A DNA stretch of 64,000 bases from DATAEG01 sp051001975 (GCA_051001975.1 JBPCMU010000111.1:3356-67355); one strand, 5' to 3'. Shown: positions 52,180-61,644, numbered from the stretch's first letter. Notes: a model not told the origin generated them from the letters alone. A program made the numbers and translations.

Positions 52180-53135
52180 CAGGCGGTGGCGCGGCGTCGG
52201 CGCGCGATCTCGGCCAGGGTGACCGCACCGGCAACTGACGCATTCAGCGACTCGGCAGCCTCATGCATCGGGATCGAGACGGTCATGTCGCAGGTCTCGC
52301 CGACCAACCGGGACAACCCGCGACCCTCCGAGCCGACTACGACCACGATCGGGTCGACGGCGATCTCGAGTTCGTCGAGCGACACGTCACCGTCCGCGTC
52401 CAGACCGAGCACAAACATGCCAGCCTGCTGGCAGTCCTTCAGCGCACGCACCAGATTGGTCACCCGGGAGACCGGCATCCGGGCGGCGGTACCTGCCGAC
52501 GTCCGCCAGGCCGCCGGCGTCACTCCGGCCGCGCGGCGCTGCGGGATGACGACGCCCTGCGCGCCGAAGGCGACCGCGGAACGGATGATCGCACCAAGGT
52601 TGCGGGGGTCGGTCACCCCGTCCACGGCGACGAGCAGGCCGGCTCCGGGCGCCTCGCCGACGCGCTCCAGCAGGTCGGGCAGTTGCGCATAGACGAACGG
52701 CTGCACGGACAGCGCCATGCCCTGGTGGATCAAGCCGCCGGTCATCCGGTCCAGTTCGTTGCGGCTGACCTCGAGCAACGGCAGGTTCCGGTTTCCCGCG
52801 GTCCGGATCGCTTCGGTGACCCGCTCGTCGGTGTCGATGCCGATCGCGACGTAGAGCGCGATCGCCGGCACCTTCGCCCGCAAGGCCTCGGCGACCGGGT
52901 TGCGGCCGAGCAGCAACTCCGGCGCGTCCGCGGCCCGGCGCGAGCGGTTGCGACCTGCATCGTCCCGCTTCGCGGCGGCACCCGCCCGGCGCGCAGCGGG
53001 GTGGTGCGGACGTTCTTCGGCGCGCGGGGTGGGGCCCTTGCCGACGAGGCCGCGGCGGCGTTGCCCACCGGAGCCGACCGTCGCACCCTTCTTGCCCTTG
53101 CGGATCGCGCCTCGACGCGATGAGTTTCCGGCCAT
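52179..53135 (-). CDS. rlmB: 23S rRNA (Gm2251)-type 2'-O-methyltransferase RlmB (318 aa)
   Basis: An extended basic N-terminus (MAGNSSRRGAIRKGKKGATV to about residue 65) is followed by the substrate-binding domain LLLGRNPVAEALRAKVPAIA. The SpoU knot is VAVDGVTDPRNLGAIIRSAV (about 161-180), VVVVGSEGRGLSRLVGETCD and IPMHEAAESLNASVAGAVTL. Start ATG 53135 has GGGAG seven bases upstream; ATG 53141 overlaps the cysS stop and is possible. Methylates the peptidyl-transferase region of 23S rRNA. cysS-rlmB coupling is conserved in actinobacteria. Confidence 0.92.
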   Translation of the reverse strand: MAGNSSRRGAIRKGKKGATVGSGGQRRRGLVGKGPTPRAEERPHHPAARRAGAAAKRDDAGRNRSRRAADAPELLLGRNPVAEALRAKVPAIALYVAIGIDTDERVTEAIRTAGNRNLPLLEVSRNELDRMTGGLIHQGMALSVQPFVYAQLPDLLERVGEAPGAGLLVAVDGVTDPRNLGAIIRSAVAFGAQGVVIPQRRAAGVTPAAWRTSAGTAARMPVSRVTNLVRALKDCQQAGMFVLGLDADGDVSLDELEIAVDPIVVVVGSEGRGLSRLVGETCDMTVSIPMHEAAESLNASVAGAVTLAEIARRRRATA

Positions 53136-53137
53136 CG

Positions 53138-54520
53138 TCATGCTCCCTTGATCGTCCACCGCGGGCCGGCCGGGGTGTCTTCGACGACCACCCCGGCAGC
53201 GGCAAGCTGGTCGCGCACCGCGTCAGAAGCGGCGAAGTCCTTGCGTTCCCGGGCAGCGGCGCGCTGCTGCAGTGCGAGGCTGACCAGCGCGTCGACGACA
53301 CCGGTCGCAACCGCGCCGCCGGCCGCCGGCCATTGCTGCGGGTCGAGGCCGAGAACATCGGTCATTGCGCGCACCGACGCCGCTGTCGAGCGCACCGCCG
53401 CGGCATCGCCGGCGTCCAGCGCGGCGTTACCGGCGCGGACGGCGCTGTGCACCACAGCCAACGCGGCGGGCACCCCGAAGTCGTCGTCCATCGCGGCGGC
53501 GAAGTCGTCGGGCATCGAGCCGGGATCGAGCGCACCGAGCGCGCTCTCGGCCCGCTCGAGGAAGTTCTCGATGCGTCCGTATGCAGCCGCGGCCTCGTCC
53601 AGCGACGACGGCGAGAACTCGATCATCGAGCGGTAGTGCGCCGCGGCGAGGTAATAACGCACCTCGACCGGGCGCCAGTGCGCAACCACCTCCGAGACGA
53701 ACAACCCGTTGCCCAGCGACTTCGACATCTTCTCGCCGGCCGCGGTCACCCACGCGTTGTGCATCCAGTACTGCGCGAAGCCGTCGCCGGCCGCACTCGA
53801 CTGGGCGATCTCGTTCTCATGGTGCGGGAAGATCAGATCGAGGCCGCCGCCGTGGATGTCGAACCGCGCACCCAGGTAGTTGCTGGCCATCGCCGAGCAC
53901 TCCAGATGCCAGCCCGGCCGCCCGTCACCCCACGGCGTGGGCCAGGTCGGCTCACCCGGCTTGGCTGCCTTCCACAGCGCGAAGTCCCGCGGATCATGCT
54001 TGCGGTGCTCACCGACGGAATCGCCGGCCGGCTGCATGGCGTCGAGCTTCTGCCCGGAGAGTGCGCCGTACTGCGGGTAAGTACGCACGTCGAAATAGAC
54101 GTCGCCATCGCTGGGATAGGCATGCCCACTCTCGATGAGGCGCTGGATGAGGCTGACCATCTGGGTGACGTGCCCACTGGCCCGTGGTTCCAGCGTGGGC
54201 GGCAGGCAGCCGAGCACGTCGTATCCAGCGGTGAAGGCACGCTCGTTGGCCGCCGCCCAGGCCCACCACGGCACGCCGGCCGCAGCGGACTTGGCGAGCA
54301 CCTTGTCCTCGATGTCGGTCACGTTGCGCAGGAAGGTGACGTCATAGTCGCGATGGGTCAGCCAGCGGCGGACGATGTCGAAGGACACCCCGGACCGGAT
54401 GTGCCCGACATGCGGTGGCGACTGAACGGTCGCGCCACACAGGTAGATCGATGCCTTGCCGGGTTCGAGCGGGACGAACTCCCGCAGCGACCGGGTCATC
54501 GAGTCGTAAATGCGCAGCAC
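53138..54520 (-). CDS. cysS: cysteinyl-tRNA synthetase (460 aa)
   Basis: Class I synthetase. Zn/cysteine site SIYLCGATVQSPPHVGHIRS, with the H-x-G-H form PHVGH (about 36-40). FDIHGGGLDLIFPHHENEIA (about 225-244) is the conserved block with the Zn-binding His/Cys set, and GEKMSKSLG (about 265-273) is the KMSKS loop. The normal family length is met. Charges tRNA-Cys in the cytoplasm. First or second gene of an operon that continues into rlmB and the threonine-synthase-like gene; CarD, IspD and IspF lie further upstream on the same strand. Confidence 0.97.
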   Translation of the reverse strand: MLRIYDSMTRSLREFVPLEPGKASIYLCGATVQSPPHVGHIRSGVSFDIVRRWLTHRDYDVTFLRNVTDIEDKVLAKSAAAGVPWWAWAAANERAFTAGYDVLGCLPPTLEPRASGHVTQMVSLIQRLIESGHAYPSDGDVYFDVRTYPQYGALSGQKLDAMQPAGDSVGEHRKHDPRDFALWKAAKPGEPTWPTPWGDGRPGWHLECSAMASNYLGARFDIHGGGLDLIFPHHENEIAQSSAAGDGFAQYWMHNAWVTAAGEKMSKSLGNGLFVSEVVAHWRPVEVRYYLAAAHYRSMIEFSPSSLDEAAAAYGRIENFLERAESALGALDPGSMPDDFAAAMDDDFGVPAALAVVHSAVRAGNAALDAGDAAAVRSTAASVRAMTDVLGLDPQQWPAAGGAVATGVVDALVSLALQQRAAARERKDFAASDAVRDQLAAAGVVVEDTPAGPRWTIKGA

Positions 54521-54581
54521 TGCACGATCCTACGGTCCCGGCGTACGGCCGAATGCCGCTCGTCGCCGAACCGGCGGCGGG

Positions 54582-54977
54582 TCAGCCAGCGGCGACGACG
54601 TGCTCCGGGGTGAGGCGGACTACGACCCGGACGTTGCCGGTGCCGTCGTCGCCGGTGTATTCGGCGCCGTTGTAGGCCAGCGACAGGTCGTTGATCAACT
54701 TGTCCCCGCCCTCCTCGGAGAGCGTCACCGATCCCCGCACCTCCGCGTAGCTGTAAGGGTTCGCCGCATCGAGGATCAGCAGACTTGCCCGCGGGTCGCG
54801 GGTCAGGTTGCGTTCCTTCTTGCGGCCTCGCACGGTCGACAGGAGGACGGTGTCGCCATCCCGGGAGGCCCACAGAACGGAGGTCTGCGGGCTGCCGTCC
54901 TCGTTCACCGTGGCGAGCACGACGAACGACGAGGCATCGAGCAGATCCTTGGCTTGCTGCGGAAGCTCAGTGGTCAT
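54582..54977 (-). CDS. PPOX/F420-dependent pyridoxamine-5'-phosphate-oxidase-fold protein (131 aa)
   Basis: ATG 54977 gives MTTELPQQAKDLLDASSFVV, the normal family start. Split-barrel flavin/F420-binding fold: VLATVNEDGSPQTSVLWASR (about 20-39), GDTVLLSTVRGRKKERNLTRDPRASLLIL (about 41-69) and VRGSVTLSEEGGDKLIND. Members use FMN or F420 to reduce or bind biliverdin, mycotoxins and other compounds. Substrate unknown. Divergent from the next gene and sits between cysS and a transsulfuration-type gene. Confidence 0.87.
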   Translation of the reverse strand: MTTELPQQAKDLLDASSFVVLATVNEDGSPQTSVLWASRDGDTVLLSTVRGRKKERNLTRDPRASLLILDAANPYSYAEVRGSVTLSEEGGDKLINDLSLAYNGAEYTGDDGTGNVRVVVRLTPEHVVAAG

Positions 54978-55102
54978 GCCGCAATCATGCCTGGACCCGC
55001 GGCCCGCTGCCGGCCAGCACGGGCAAGTCCAGTTGGACGGCCTGACCACCATCTGCCGGATGGACCGTCTGACCCGGTCCGTCCGGTGACATCATCGAGT
55101 GC

Positions 55103-56215
55103 ATGGATCACTCCGAGGAGCACTTGCACCGGGAATCACTGGCTGTTGCCGCCGGGCGGCCGGAACCCGTTGCGGGTAGCGCGCTGAACACCCCGCTGGT
55201 GCCCGCATCGTCCTATCACGCCGGGGCCGAGCGGTTCTATCAGCGGCAAGGAAGCCCGACCAGTGACTCGTTCGAGGCGGCGCTCGGCGCTTTGGAGGGC
55301 GGCACCGCGATCAGCTACGCAGCCGGCGTCGCTGCGGTGGTGGCAGTGCTCGACCTCCTCCCGATCGGCTCGGTCGCTGTGCTCCCGAAGTCCCAGTACT
55401 GGGGCGTCGTCGAGCTGTTCCACGAGGCGGCGGAAACCGGCCGGCTGCAGCTGCGCGAGGTGGACATCACCGATACCGCCGCCGTGCTGACGGCCCTGCC
55501 CGGCGCGCAGCTCCTGTGGCTGGAGGCAGCCAGCAACCCGCTGCTGGAAGTAGCCGAGCTTCCGGCGTTGTGTGCCGCCGCTCGGGATGCCGGCGCGCTG
55601 AGTTGCATCGACTCGACGTTCGCCACGCCGATGCTCCTTCGGCCGCTGGAGCACGGCGCGGATCTGGTGATGCACTCGGTGTCGAAGTACCTCGCCGGGC
55701 ATACCGACGTCGTGCTCGGCGCTCTCATCACAGCCGACGGCGCACTGATCGACCGGCTGCGCGCGCACCGGTATCGCACCGGCGCTATCCCGGGAGTGCT
55801 CGAGTCCTACCTGGCGTTGCGGGGAGTCCGGACGCTGGCGCTGCGCGTCGAGAGGCAGCAGGCGAATGCGCTCGACCTGGCCGGCCGACTGGCCGAACAT
55901 CCCGCTGTGCACCGGGTGCGCTACCCAGGTCTGTCCGGAGACCCGATGCACGAGCGGTGGACGGCGATGGCCTCCGGGCCTGGTCTGATGCTCAGCTTCG
56001 ATCTGGCCGACGCGGCCACCGCAGACGAGTTCTGCGAACGCGTCCGGCTGATCACCCACGCTAGTAGTCTCGGCGGCGTCGAGTCTCTCGTGGAGCGACG
56101 GGCTCGCTATGAGGGCGAACGCATCATGGGTACCCCGGACGGCCTGATCCGGTTCTCGGTCGGCATCGAGCACGTCGAGGACCTGTGGGCCGACCTGAAG
56201 CAGGCGCTCGGCTGA
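55103..56215 (+). CDS. trans-sulfuration family PLP enzyme, cystathionine gamma-lyase/synthase type (370 aa)
   Basis: PLP lysine in VMHSVSKYLAGHTDVVLG (about 190-207). PSTSYHAGAERFYQRQGSPTSDSFEAAL-type start is seen as LVPASSYHAGAERFYQRQG (about 32-50) and the C-terminus SLGGVESLVERRARYEGERI with IRFSVGIEHVEDLWADLKQAL is diagnostic of the Cys/Met metabolism family. It could be cystathionine gamma-lyase or gamma-synthase; sequence alone does not settle it. It is not next to a riboswitch, unlike the thrC gene. Cytoplasmic. Confidence 0.88.
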   Translation: MDHSEEHLHRESLAVAAGRPEPVAGSALNTPLVPASSYHAGAERFYQRQGSPTSDSFEAALGALEGGTAISYAAGVAAVVAVLDLLPIGSVAVLPKSQYWGVVELFHEAAETGRLQLREVDITDTAAVLTALPGAQLLWLEAASNPLLEVAELPALCAAARDAGALSCIDSTFATPMLLRPLEHGADLVMHSVSKYLAGHTDVVLGALITADGALIDRLRAHRYRTGAIPGVLESYLALRGVRTLALRVERQQANALDLAGRLAEHPAVHRVRYPGLSGDPMHERWTAMASGPGLMLSFDLADAATADEFCERVRLITHASSLGGVESLVERRARYEGERIMGTPDGLIRFSVGIEHVEDLWADLKQALG

Positions 56216-56313
56216 GCCGCCGCCGCCGACCGATCCGTCCCGGCTCCCGGCTCCAAACCCGTTGAGTGGTGCGCAAGACCGGGGCAAGTGAGCTGGGGCC
56301 GGGGTGCAGCGGG

Positions 56314-56793
56314 TCAGGCGGGGACGACGATGGCGGTGGCCACCGCGGCACGGCCCTCGCCCCGACCGGTGAGACCGAGCCCGTCGGTGGTGGTGCCGGA
56401 GAGGGCCACGGGCGCCCCCAATGCGGCGCTCAGTGCCGTCTCGGCCTCATCGCGGCGGGCCGCCAGCTTGGGCGCGTTGGCGATCACTTGCACGGAGACG
56501 TTCCCGACGGTGAAGCCGGCTGCGTATACCTGGCGCGCCACTTCGGCGAGCAACACCGCGCCGGACGCGCCGGCCCATCGCGGATCGTCGGTGCCGAACA
56601 CCACGCCGAGGTCGCCGAGTCCGCAGGCGGCGAGCACGGCATCACAGACAGCATGGGCAGCAACGTCGCCGTCGGAGTGACCGGCGCAGCCATCCGCGTC
56701 CGGCCACGACAGCCCGGCCAGCCAGCAAGGCCGGCCGACCTCGATCGGATGCACGTCCATGCCGGTGCCGACCCGGGGCAGCGCCTCGGTCAT
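56314..56793 (-). CDS. ispF: 2-C-methyl-D-erythritol 2,4-cyclodiphosphate synthase (159 aa)
   Basis: MEP-pathway enzyme forming MEcPP. Metal-binding and active-site residues are in GMDVHPIEVGRP (about 7-18; D-x-H), DGCAGHSDGDVAAHAVCDAV (about 34-53; H-S-D-G-D) and GDLGVVFGTDDPRW. The end GRAEG-like LGLTGRGEGRAAVATAIVVP is typical. Start codon overlaps ispD stop by four bases, so both are translated together. Homotrimeric cytosolic enzyme of normal length. Confidence 0.96.
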   Translation of the reverse strand: MTEALPRVGTGMDVHPIEVGRPCWLAGLSWPDADGCAGHSDGDVAAHAVCDAVLAACGLGDLGVVFGTDDPRWAGASGAVLLAEVARQVYAAGFTVGNVSVQVIANAPKLAARRDEAETALSAALGAPVALSGTTTDGLGLTGRGEGRAAVATAIVVPA

Positions 56794-57482
56794 GGCCGCG
56801 ACTGCATCGATCGCAGGGTCAGCTCGGCCAGCGCCAGGTCCAGCGGGCGAGTGATCTTGAAGGCCTCCGCGTCGCCGTCCACCACTACCACCCGGCCTCC
56901 ATGGCGCTCGATCAGACCGGCATCGTCGCTGACGTCGTGAAGGTTGGCCATCCGGGCGAACTGGTGCGCCGCCGCCAGCGCCGTCCGGCGGAATCCCTGC
57001 GGGGTCTGCACGGCGCGCAGTTCGCCTCGGTCCACGGTGCCCACCACCGCGCCGTCGGCTGCAATTCGCTTTATCGTGTCGGTGACCGGTACGGCGGGCA
57101 CCGCGGCATCCGCGCCGGCTTCCAGAGCGGCCAGCACCCGGTCGATGCAGGCGCCGGTGATGAATGGTCGGGCGGCGTCGTGCACAAGCACCACGTCTGC
57201 CTCTTCGGCGAGGACGCCGAGCCCGAGCCGAACCGAGTCCTGCCGGGTACGGCCGCCGGAGATAACCGTGACGAACGGGTCGCCGGCGGTCAGTTCGACG
57301 ATCCGTTGGGCGTGGTCCGCGGGCGCGGTGACGACGATCGCGCCGATCGACGGATGCGCCCGCAATGCCGAGAGCGAATGCTCCAGCAGCGTGCGACCGC
57401 CGACCTCGCAGAGCGCCTTGGGACGATCTCGGGCAAGCCGTTCACCGGCCCCCGCTGCCAGCAGCAGCGCGCCAACGGTCAT
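56790..57482 (-). CDS. ispD: 2-C-methyl-D-erythritol 4-phosphate cytidylyltransferase (230 aa)
   Basis: Adds CMP to MEP. The nucleotide loop LLLAAGAGERLARDRPKALC (about 6-25) keeps the G-x-G-x-R and K residues. VHDAARPFITGACIDRVLAA (about 97-116) and VPVTDTIKRIAADGAVV are the signature blocks, with TPQGFRRTAL after. Lies 23 bases after carD on the same strand and overlaps ispF, giving carD-ispD-ispF as seen around Rv3583c-Rv3581c. Confidence 0.96.
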   Translation of the reverse strand: MTVGALLLAAGAGERLARDRPKALCEVGGRTLLEHSLSALRAHPSIGAIVVTAPADHAQRIVELTAGDPFVTVISGGRTRQDSVRLGLGVLAEEADVVLVHDAARPFITGACIDRVLAALEAGADAAVPAVPVTDTIKRIAADGAVVGTVDRGELRAVQTPQGFRRTALAAAHQFARMANLHDVSDDAGLIERHGGRVVVVDGDAEAFKITRPLDLALAELTLRSMQSRP

Positions 57483-57505
57483 CGTCGGACTGAGCCCCGG
57501 TGTGA

Positions 57506-57997
57506 CTAGGCGACGGCTTCGGCGAGAACCTCGTCGAGCACGATCTCGGCCTTGTCCTCGTTGGTGCCCTCGGCCAGAGCCAGCTCGCTCACCAGGATCT
57601 GCCGAGCCTTGGCCAGCATTCGCTTCTCGCCGGCGGACAGGCCGCGGTCCTTGTCACGCCGCCACAGGTCGCGCACGACCTCGGCCACCTTGTTCACGTC
57701 GCCGGACGCGAGCTTCTCGCCGTTCGCCTTGTAGCGCCGCGACCAGTTGGTGGGCTCCTCGGTGTGCGGTGCGCGAAGCACCTCGAACACCCGGTCCAGA
57801 CCCTCTTGGCCGACCACGTCGCGTACACCGACGATCTCAGCATTGTCCGCAGGCACGAGGACCGTCAGATCCCCCTGCGCAACCTTCAGAACGAGGTATA
57901 CCTTCTGCTCGCCCTTGATGGTGCGCTTCTCGATTGCCTCGATTTTCGCTGCTCCGTGATGCGGATAAACAACGGTCTCGCCGACCTTGAACGTCAT
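57506..57997 (-). CDS. carD: CarD, RNA-polymerase-binding transcription regulator (163 aa)
   Basis: ATG 57997 gives MTFKVGETVVYPHHGAAKIE, the exact family start (a TTG three codons earlier is not needed). The Tudor-like RNAP-interaction domain covers about 1-53 (KRTIKGEQKVYLVLKVAQGD) and the helical DNA-binding domain follows, with EEPTNWSRRYKANGEKLASG (about 80-99, the Trp that wedges the promoter bubble) and LSAGEKRMLAKARQILVSEL. Stabilises open complexes, especially at rRNA promoters. TATCCT near 58024-58029 may be its -10. Near identical in length to Rv3583c. Confidence 0.98.
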   Translation of the reverse strand: MTFKVGETVVYPHHGAAKIEAIEKRTIKGEQKVYLVLKVAQGDLTVLVPADNAEIVGVRDVVGQEGLDRVFEVLRAPHTEEPTNWSRRYKANGEKLASGDVNKVAEVVRDLWRRDKDRGLSAGEKRMLAKARQILVSELALAEGTNEDKAEIVLDEVLAEAVA

Positions 57998-58262
57998 ATG
58001 GGGCAACCCCTTTCGCTTTTCTCAGGATATCACGGCAGACCGGTCCCGGTTCCGGCGTCGCCGGTCGGCCGGCCCCTCTGGTAGATGCACAAACTGCCGT
58101 CGAACGCAAGCAAAACAGCGATGGCCGGTGCCCACCCGGTGCGCACCGAGGGCCGGTGACCGGCTCCTCCGCCGCCACTTGCACGGCCGATGATCGGCCT
58201 TCGCCCGAACCGCACTGCACGTCGCCGGGTCGGTGGTCTGGCACTGAACTGGGGCCACTAGT

Positions 58263-58964
58263 GTGTCGGCTGTGACGGCACGCAGCCTGCTTCGGCACCG
58301 CCTGCTGACGGCGGCTGCCGTCGCATGCGTCGCCGTCGTCGGACTCACCGGATGCGCCGCCGGGCAGCGCGCCCAGACCGCCAAGGAAGTTTCCGTCGTC
58401 GACGGAGTCAACGCCGATATCGGGTCAATGGCGTTGCGCAACGTCGGTCTCGCTGCGCCCACGTCGCCGACATACCAGGTAGGTGACGACGCGCAGCTCG
58501 TGCTCGCCATCGTCAACAACAGCAACACCTCACCTGACGAACTCACCTCCGTCAGCACCAAGGTGGCCGCCACGGCCAGTTCGACACTGCCCGGTCAGAC
58601 GGTCGAGACGCCCGGGTCCACCGAGTCCTCGTCCAGCGATGGCACGACGGCGAGCTCGGGCGGGACCACGGACAACGGCACAGATTCATCGACGGGCGCC
58701 GCACCGAGCACCACCCCGCCGGTCGAGCTGCCGTTCGAGCCGATCACCGTGCCGGCCGGCGAGCTCGTCGCAGTCGGCTACGGCGAGACCGACTTCGCCA
58801 CGATCACGTTGCACGGCCTGACCGAAGCGCTGGCACCCGGCCAGACGCTCTCGGTGACCTTCACCTTCACCCACGCCGGCAGCGTTACCGTCACGATCGG
58901 CGTGCGACTGGCCCAAGGCGACACCGGCGGCCCCACGATCGACATCGCGCCCTCCGGCGAATAG
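58263..58964 (+). CDS. LpqE-like lipoprotein (233 aa)
   Basis: Signal peptide RLLTAAAVACVAVVGLTGC ends in lipobox LTGC (Cys31). After VDGVNADIGSMALRNVGLAA comes a beta-domain (YQVGDDAQLVLAIVNNSNTS), then a long Ser/Thr/Gly insert (about 115-155) and a second beta part (LPFEPITVPAGELVAVGYGE). GTG start. Divergent from carD across 265 bases, exactly where lpqE (Rv3584) sits in M. tuberculosis; that family match is by position and layout. Anchored outside the membrane, function unknown. Confidence 0.78.
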   Translation: MSAVTARSLLRHRLLTAAAVACVAVVGLTGCAAGQRAQTAKEVSVVDGVNADIGSMALRNVGLAAPTSPTYQVGDDAQLVLAIVNNSNTSPDELTSVSTKVAATASSTLPGQTVETPGSTESSSSDGTTASSGGTTDNGTDSSTGAAPSTTPPVELPFEPITVPAGELVAVGYGETDFATITLHGLTEALAPGQTLSVTFTFTHAGSVTVTIGVRLAQGDTGGPTIDIAPSGE

Positions 58965-59058
58965 GCGCGTCGCGCCGCAGAGCATTGATCGATCGGCGTG
59001 CTCCCTGGGCACAGTCCACAACCCGCGTGGCTGACCCGTTTGTGTCGGCCCCCGCGGC

Positions 59059-59064
59059 TAGCGT
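59059..59064 (+). promoter_or_regulatory. -10 hexamer TAGCGT of a leaderless radA promoter
   Basis: TAGCGT ends seven bases before the ATG of radA. No Shine-Dalgarno sequence is visible between them, so translation probably starts on a leaderless message. Confidence 0.35.
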
Positions 59065-59071
59065 TCCCGAC

Positions 59072-60493
59072 ATGACCGCTGCGCCGTCCGGCAAGACCAA
59101 GACTCCGGCCCAGCATCGCTGCGCAGAGTGTGGCGCCACATCAGTCCGCTGGGTCGGCCGCTGCCCGGAGTGCCAGGCCTGGGGAACGATGGAGCAAGCC
59201 GGCGGCGGCTCGCCGCGCCGCACCGTTCCAGCTGCCGGTCCGGTCCGTCAGCCGGCGCAGCCCATCGGCGCCGCAGATCCGGATCAGGCCCGCGCGGTGC
59301 CCACCGGAGTCGCCGAGCTGGACCGGGTGCTCGGTGGCGGCCTGGTCCCCGGAGCAGTCGTCCTGCTCGCGGGTGAGCCCGGCGTCGGGAAGTCCACTCT
59401 GCTGCTCGAGGTGGCACACCGCTTCGCCGAGTCCGGCACGATGTCATCGCTGGTGGTGACCGGTGAGGAGTCGGTATCGCAAGTGCGGCTGCGGGCCGAA
59501 CGAACCGGATCGCTGCACCCCAACCTCTACATCGCCGCCGAGAACGACCTGTCGGCCGTCCTCACCCACCTCGACGAGGTCTCCCCCGGCCTGCTGATCG
59601 TCGATTCGGTGCAGACGATCGGGACCGCCGAGGTGGACGCAGCGGCGGGCAGCGTCACCCAGATCCGGGCAGTTGCTGCGGCGCTCATCGAGGTGGCCAA
59701 GCGGCAGGGCATCGCCACCGTTCTGGTCGGCCATGTGACCAAGGACGGCAGCATCGCCGGGCCACGGCTGCTCGAGCATCTCGTCGATGTGGTGCTGCAC
59801 TTCGAAGGTGACCGGCACTCGTCCCTGCGGCTGCTGCGGGCCGGCAAGAATCGTTACGGCGCAGCAGACGAGGTCGGCTGCTTCGAGATGCGCGAAGACG
59901 GCATCGAGGGGCTCACCGATCCGTCCGGGGCGTTCTTTTCCCACCGTGCCGTTCCGGTGGCCGGAACGTGCGTCACGGTCACCGTCGAGGGGCGTCGGCC
60001 ACTACTGGCCGAGGTGCAGTCGCTGGTCGCACCGAGCCAGAACGGCGGATCGCCGCGTCGGGCGGTGACCGACCTGGACCAGTCGCGGGTGGCGATGGTG
60101 CTGGCCATCCTCACCCGGCACGCTCGGATCAACCTCGGTGACCGTGAGGTGTACGCGGCCAGCGTCGGCGGGCTGCGGGTCAGCGAGCCGGCCGCCGACC
60201 TCGCCATCGCTCTCGCGGTGCACTCTGCGATCACTGAGCGACCAATTCCTTCGACGGTCTGCGCGGTCGGCGAGCTGTCCCTGTCCGGGGATGTGCGGCG
60301 GGTGGGTGGCCTCGAGCAACGTCTCGCCGAGGCCGCACGGTTGGGCTTTCACACCGCCCTCGTTCCCGCTTCGGCACTACCGCTGCGCAACACGTCGCTG
60401 ACCACCATCGGCGTCGATTCGCTGGGCGACGCCTTGCGAGCTGTGCAGCGGCTGTCAGCCCGGCACGGCATCGCCGCGGTCCGGTCGAACTGA
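59072..60493 (+). CDS. radA: DNA repair protein RadA/Sms (473 aa)
   Basis: N-terminal zinc finger CAECGATSVRWVGRCPEC (about 13-30). Walker A LLAGEPGVGKSTLLLEVAHR (about 98-117), Walker B-like GLLIVDSVQTIG, and the RadA-specific motif LRAGKNRYGAADEVGCFEMR (KNRYG in place of KNRFG, near residue 255). The C-terminal Lon-protease-like domain has LAIALAVHSAITE and CAVGELSLSGDVRRVGGLEQ. ATG 59072 is the first in-frame ATG at the zinc finger. Hexameric helicase that drives branch migration in recombination; it precedes disA, as is common. Confidence 0.96.
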   Translation: MTAAPSGKTKTPAQHRCAECGATSVRWVGRCPECQAWGTMEQAGGGSPRRTVPAAGPVRQPAQPIGAADPDQARAVPTGVAELDRVLGGGLVPGAVVLLAGEPGVGKSTLLLEVAHRFAESGTMSSLVVTGEESVSQVRLRAERTGSLHPNLYIAAENDLSAVLTHLDEVSPGLLIVDSVQTIGTAEVDAAAGSVTQIRAVAAALIEVAKRQGIATVLVGHVTKDGSIAGPRLLEHLVDVVLHFEGDRHSSLRLLRAGKNRYGAADEVGCFEMREDGIEGLTDPSGAFFSHRAVPVAGTCVTVTVEGRRPLLAEVQSLVAPSQNGGSPRRAVTDLDQSRVAMVLAILTRHARINLGDREVYAASVGGLRVSEPAADLAIALAVHSAITERPIPSTVCAVGELSLSGDVRRVGGLEQRLAEAARLGFHTALVPASALPLRNTSLTTIGVDSLGDALRAVQRLSARHGIAAVRSN

Positions 60494-60564
60494 AATCGGG
60501 TTCGGCAACCTACACTTGCGCGGACGCGTACCCCTGCGTCGATGCAGACCGACGAGGATGCCCC

Positions 60565-61644
60565 GTGCCCGTAGTCGACCGTGACGATTCTCTGCGCAGC
60601 GTGCTCGCCTCGCTCGCTCCCGGAACCAACCTGCGAGACGGGCTGGAGCGCATCCTGCGCGGTAACACCGGCGCCCTGATCGTGTGCGGCTGGGATCGCA
60701 CCGTCGAGTCGATCTGCACCGGTGGGTTCCCGCTGGACGTCGCGTTCTCTGCGACCCAACTGAGGGAGCTCGCCAAGATGGACGGCGCGGTGGTGCTCAG
60801 CAGCGACGGCTCCCGCATCCTTCGCGCCGCCACTCACCTGATGCCCGACGCGGACATCCCCACCGAAGAGTCCGGTACCCGGCATCGCACCGCGCAACGC
60901 GTCGCGGTGCAGACCGGTCTCCCGGTCATCTCGGTCAGCCAGTCGATGCGCATCATCGGGCTGTACCTGGGCAATCGACGGTTCCTGGTCGAGCACTCGG
61001 CGGCGCTGCTGTCCCGAGCCAACCAGGCGCTGGACACGCTCGAGCGGTACAAGCTGCGCCTCGACGAGGTGGCAAACACCCTCTCCGCGTTGGAGATCGA
61101 GGACCTCGTCACCGTGCGGGACGCGGCCAGCGTCCTGCAGCGGCTGGAGATGGTGCTGCGCATCGAGGATGAGATCAGCCGTTACGAAGTCGAGCTCGGC
61201 GTGGACGGGCGACTGCTCGCACTGCAACTCGAAGAGCTGATGGCCGGGGTTCGGATCGATCGAGACCTGATCGTCCGCGACTATCTGCCGAGCGGGCGGC
61301 GCGCAGCCACTGTGGAGCAGGCCCTTGGCGCGCTCGACGTACTCGACTCCACCGATCTACTCGATCTCACCGGGGTGGCCCGCGCGTTGGGCTACCCGCA
61401 GACGCCGGAGGCCTTGGAGTCGGCGGTCAGCCCGCGCGGCTACCGGATGCTCAGCCGGGTTCCTCGATTGCCCGGCCTCGTGCAGGACCGGGTCGTCGAC
61501 CACTTCGGGAACCTGCAGAAACTGCTGGCCGCTACGGCCGACGATCTGCAGCAGGTCGAAGGAGTCGGGGACACCCGGGCCCGCGCCATGCGCGAGTCGC
61601 TCTCCCGGCTGGCCGATGCCTCGATCGTCGACCGCTACGGCTGA
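60565..61644 (+). CDS. disA: DNA-integrity scanning diadenylate cyclase DisA (359 aa)
   Basis: N-terminal DAC domain: ELAKMDGAVVLSSDGSRIL (D-G-A near residue 74) and ESGTRHRTAQRVAVQTG (R-H-R near residue 107), the two ATP-binding motifs of diadenylate cyclases. A middle helical spine (about 150-290, EIEDLVTVRDAASVLQRLEM) leads to a C-terminal DNA-binding HhH region (DDLQQVEGVGDTRARAMRES). Makes c-di-AMP and stops at DNA junctions. GTG start, 71 bases after radA; the radA-disA pair is conserved in actinobacteria. Confidence 0.97.
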   Translation: MPVVDRDDSLRSVLASLAPGTNLRDGLERILRGNTGALIVCGWDRTVESICTGGFPLDVAFSATQLRELAKMDGAVVLSSDGSRILRAATHLMPDADIPTEESGTRHRTAQRVAVQTGLPVISVSQSMRIIGLYLGNRRFLVEHSAALLSRANQALDTLERYKLRLDEVANTLSALEIEDLVTVRDAASVLQRLEMVLRIEDEISRYEVELGVDGRLLALQLEELMAGVRIDRDLIVRDYLPSGRRAATVEQALGALDVLDSTDLLDLTGVARALGYPQTPEALESAVSPRGYRMLSRVPRLPGLVQDRVVDHFGNLQKLLAATADDLQQVEGVGDTRARAMRESLSRLADASIVDRYG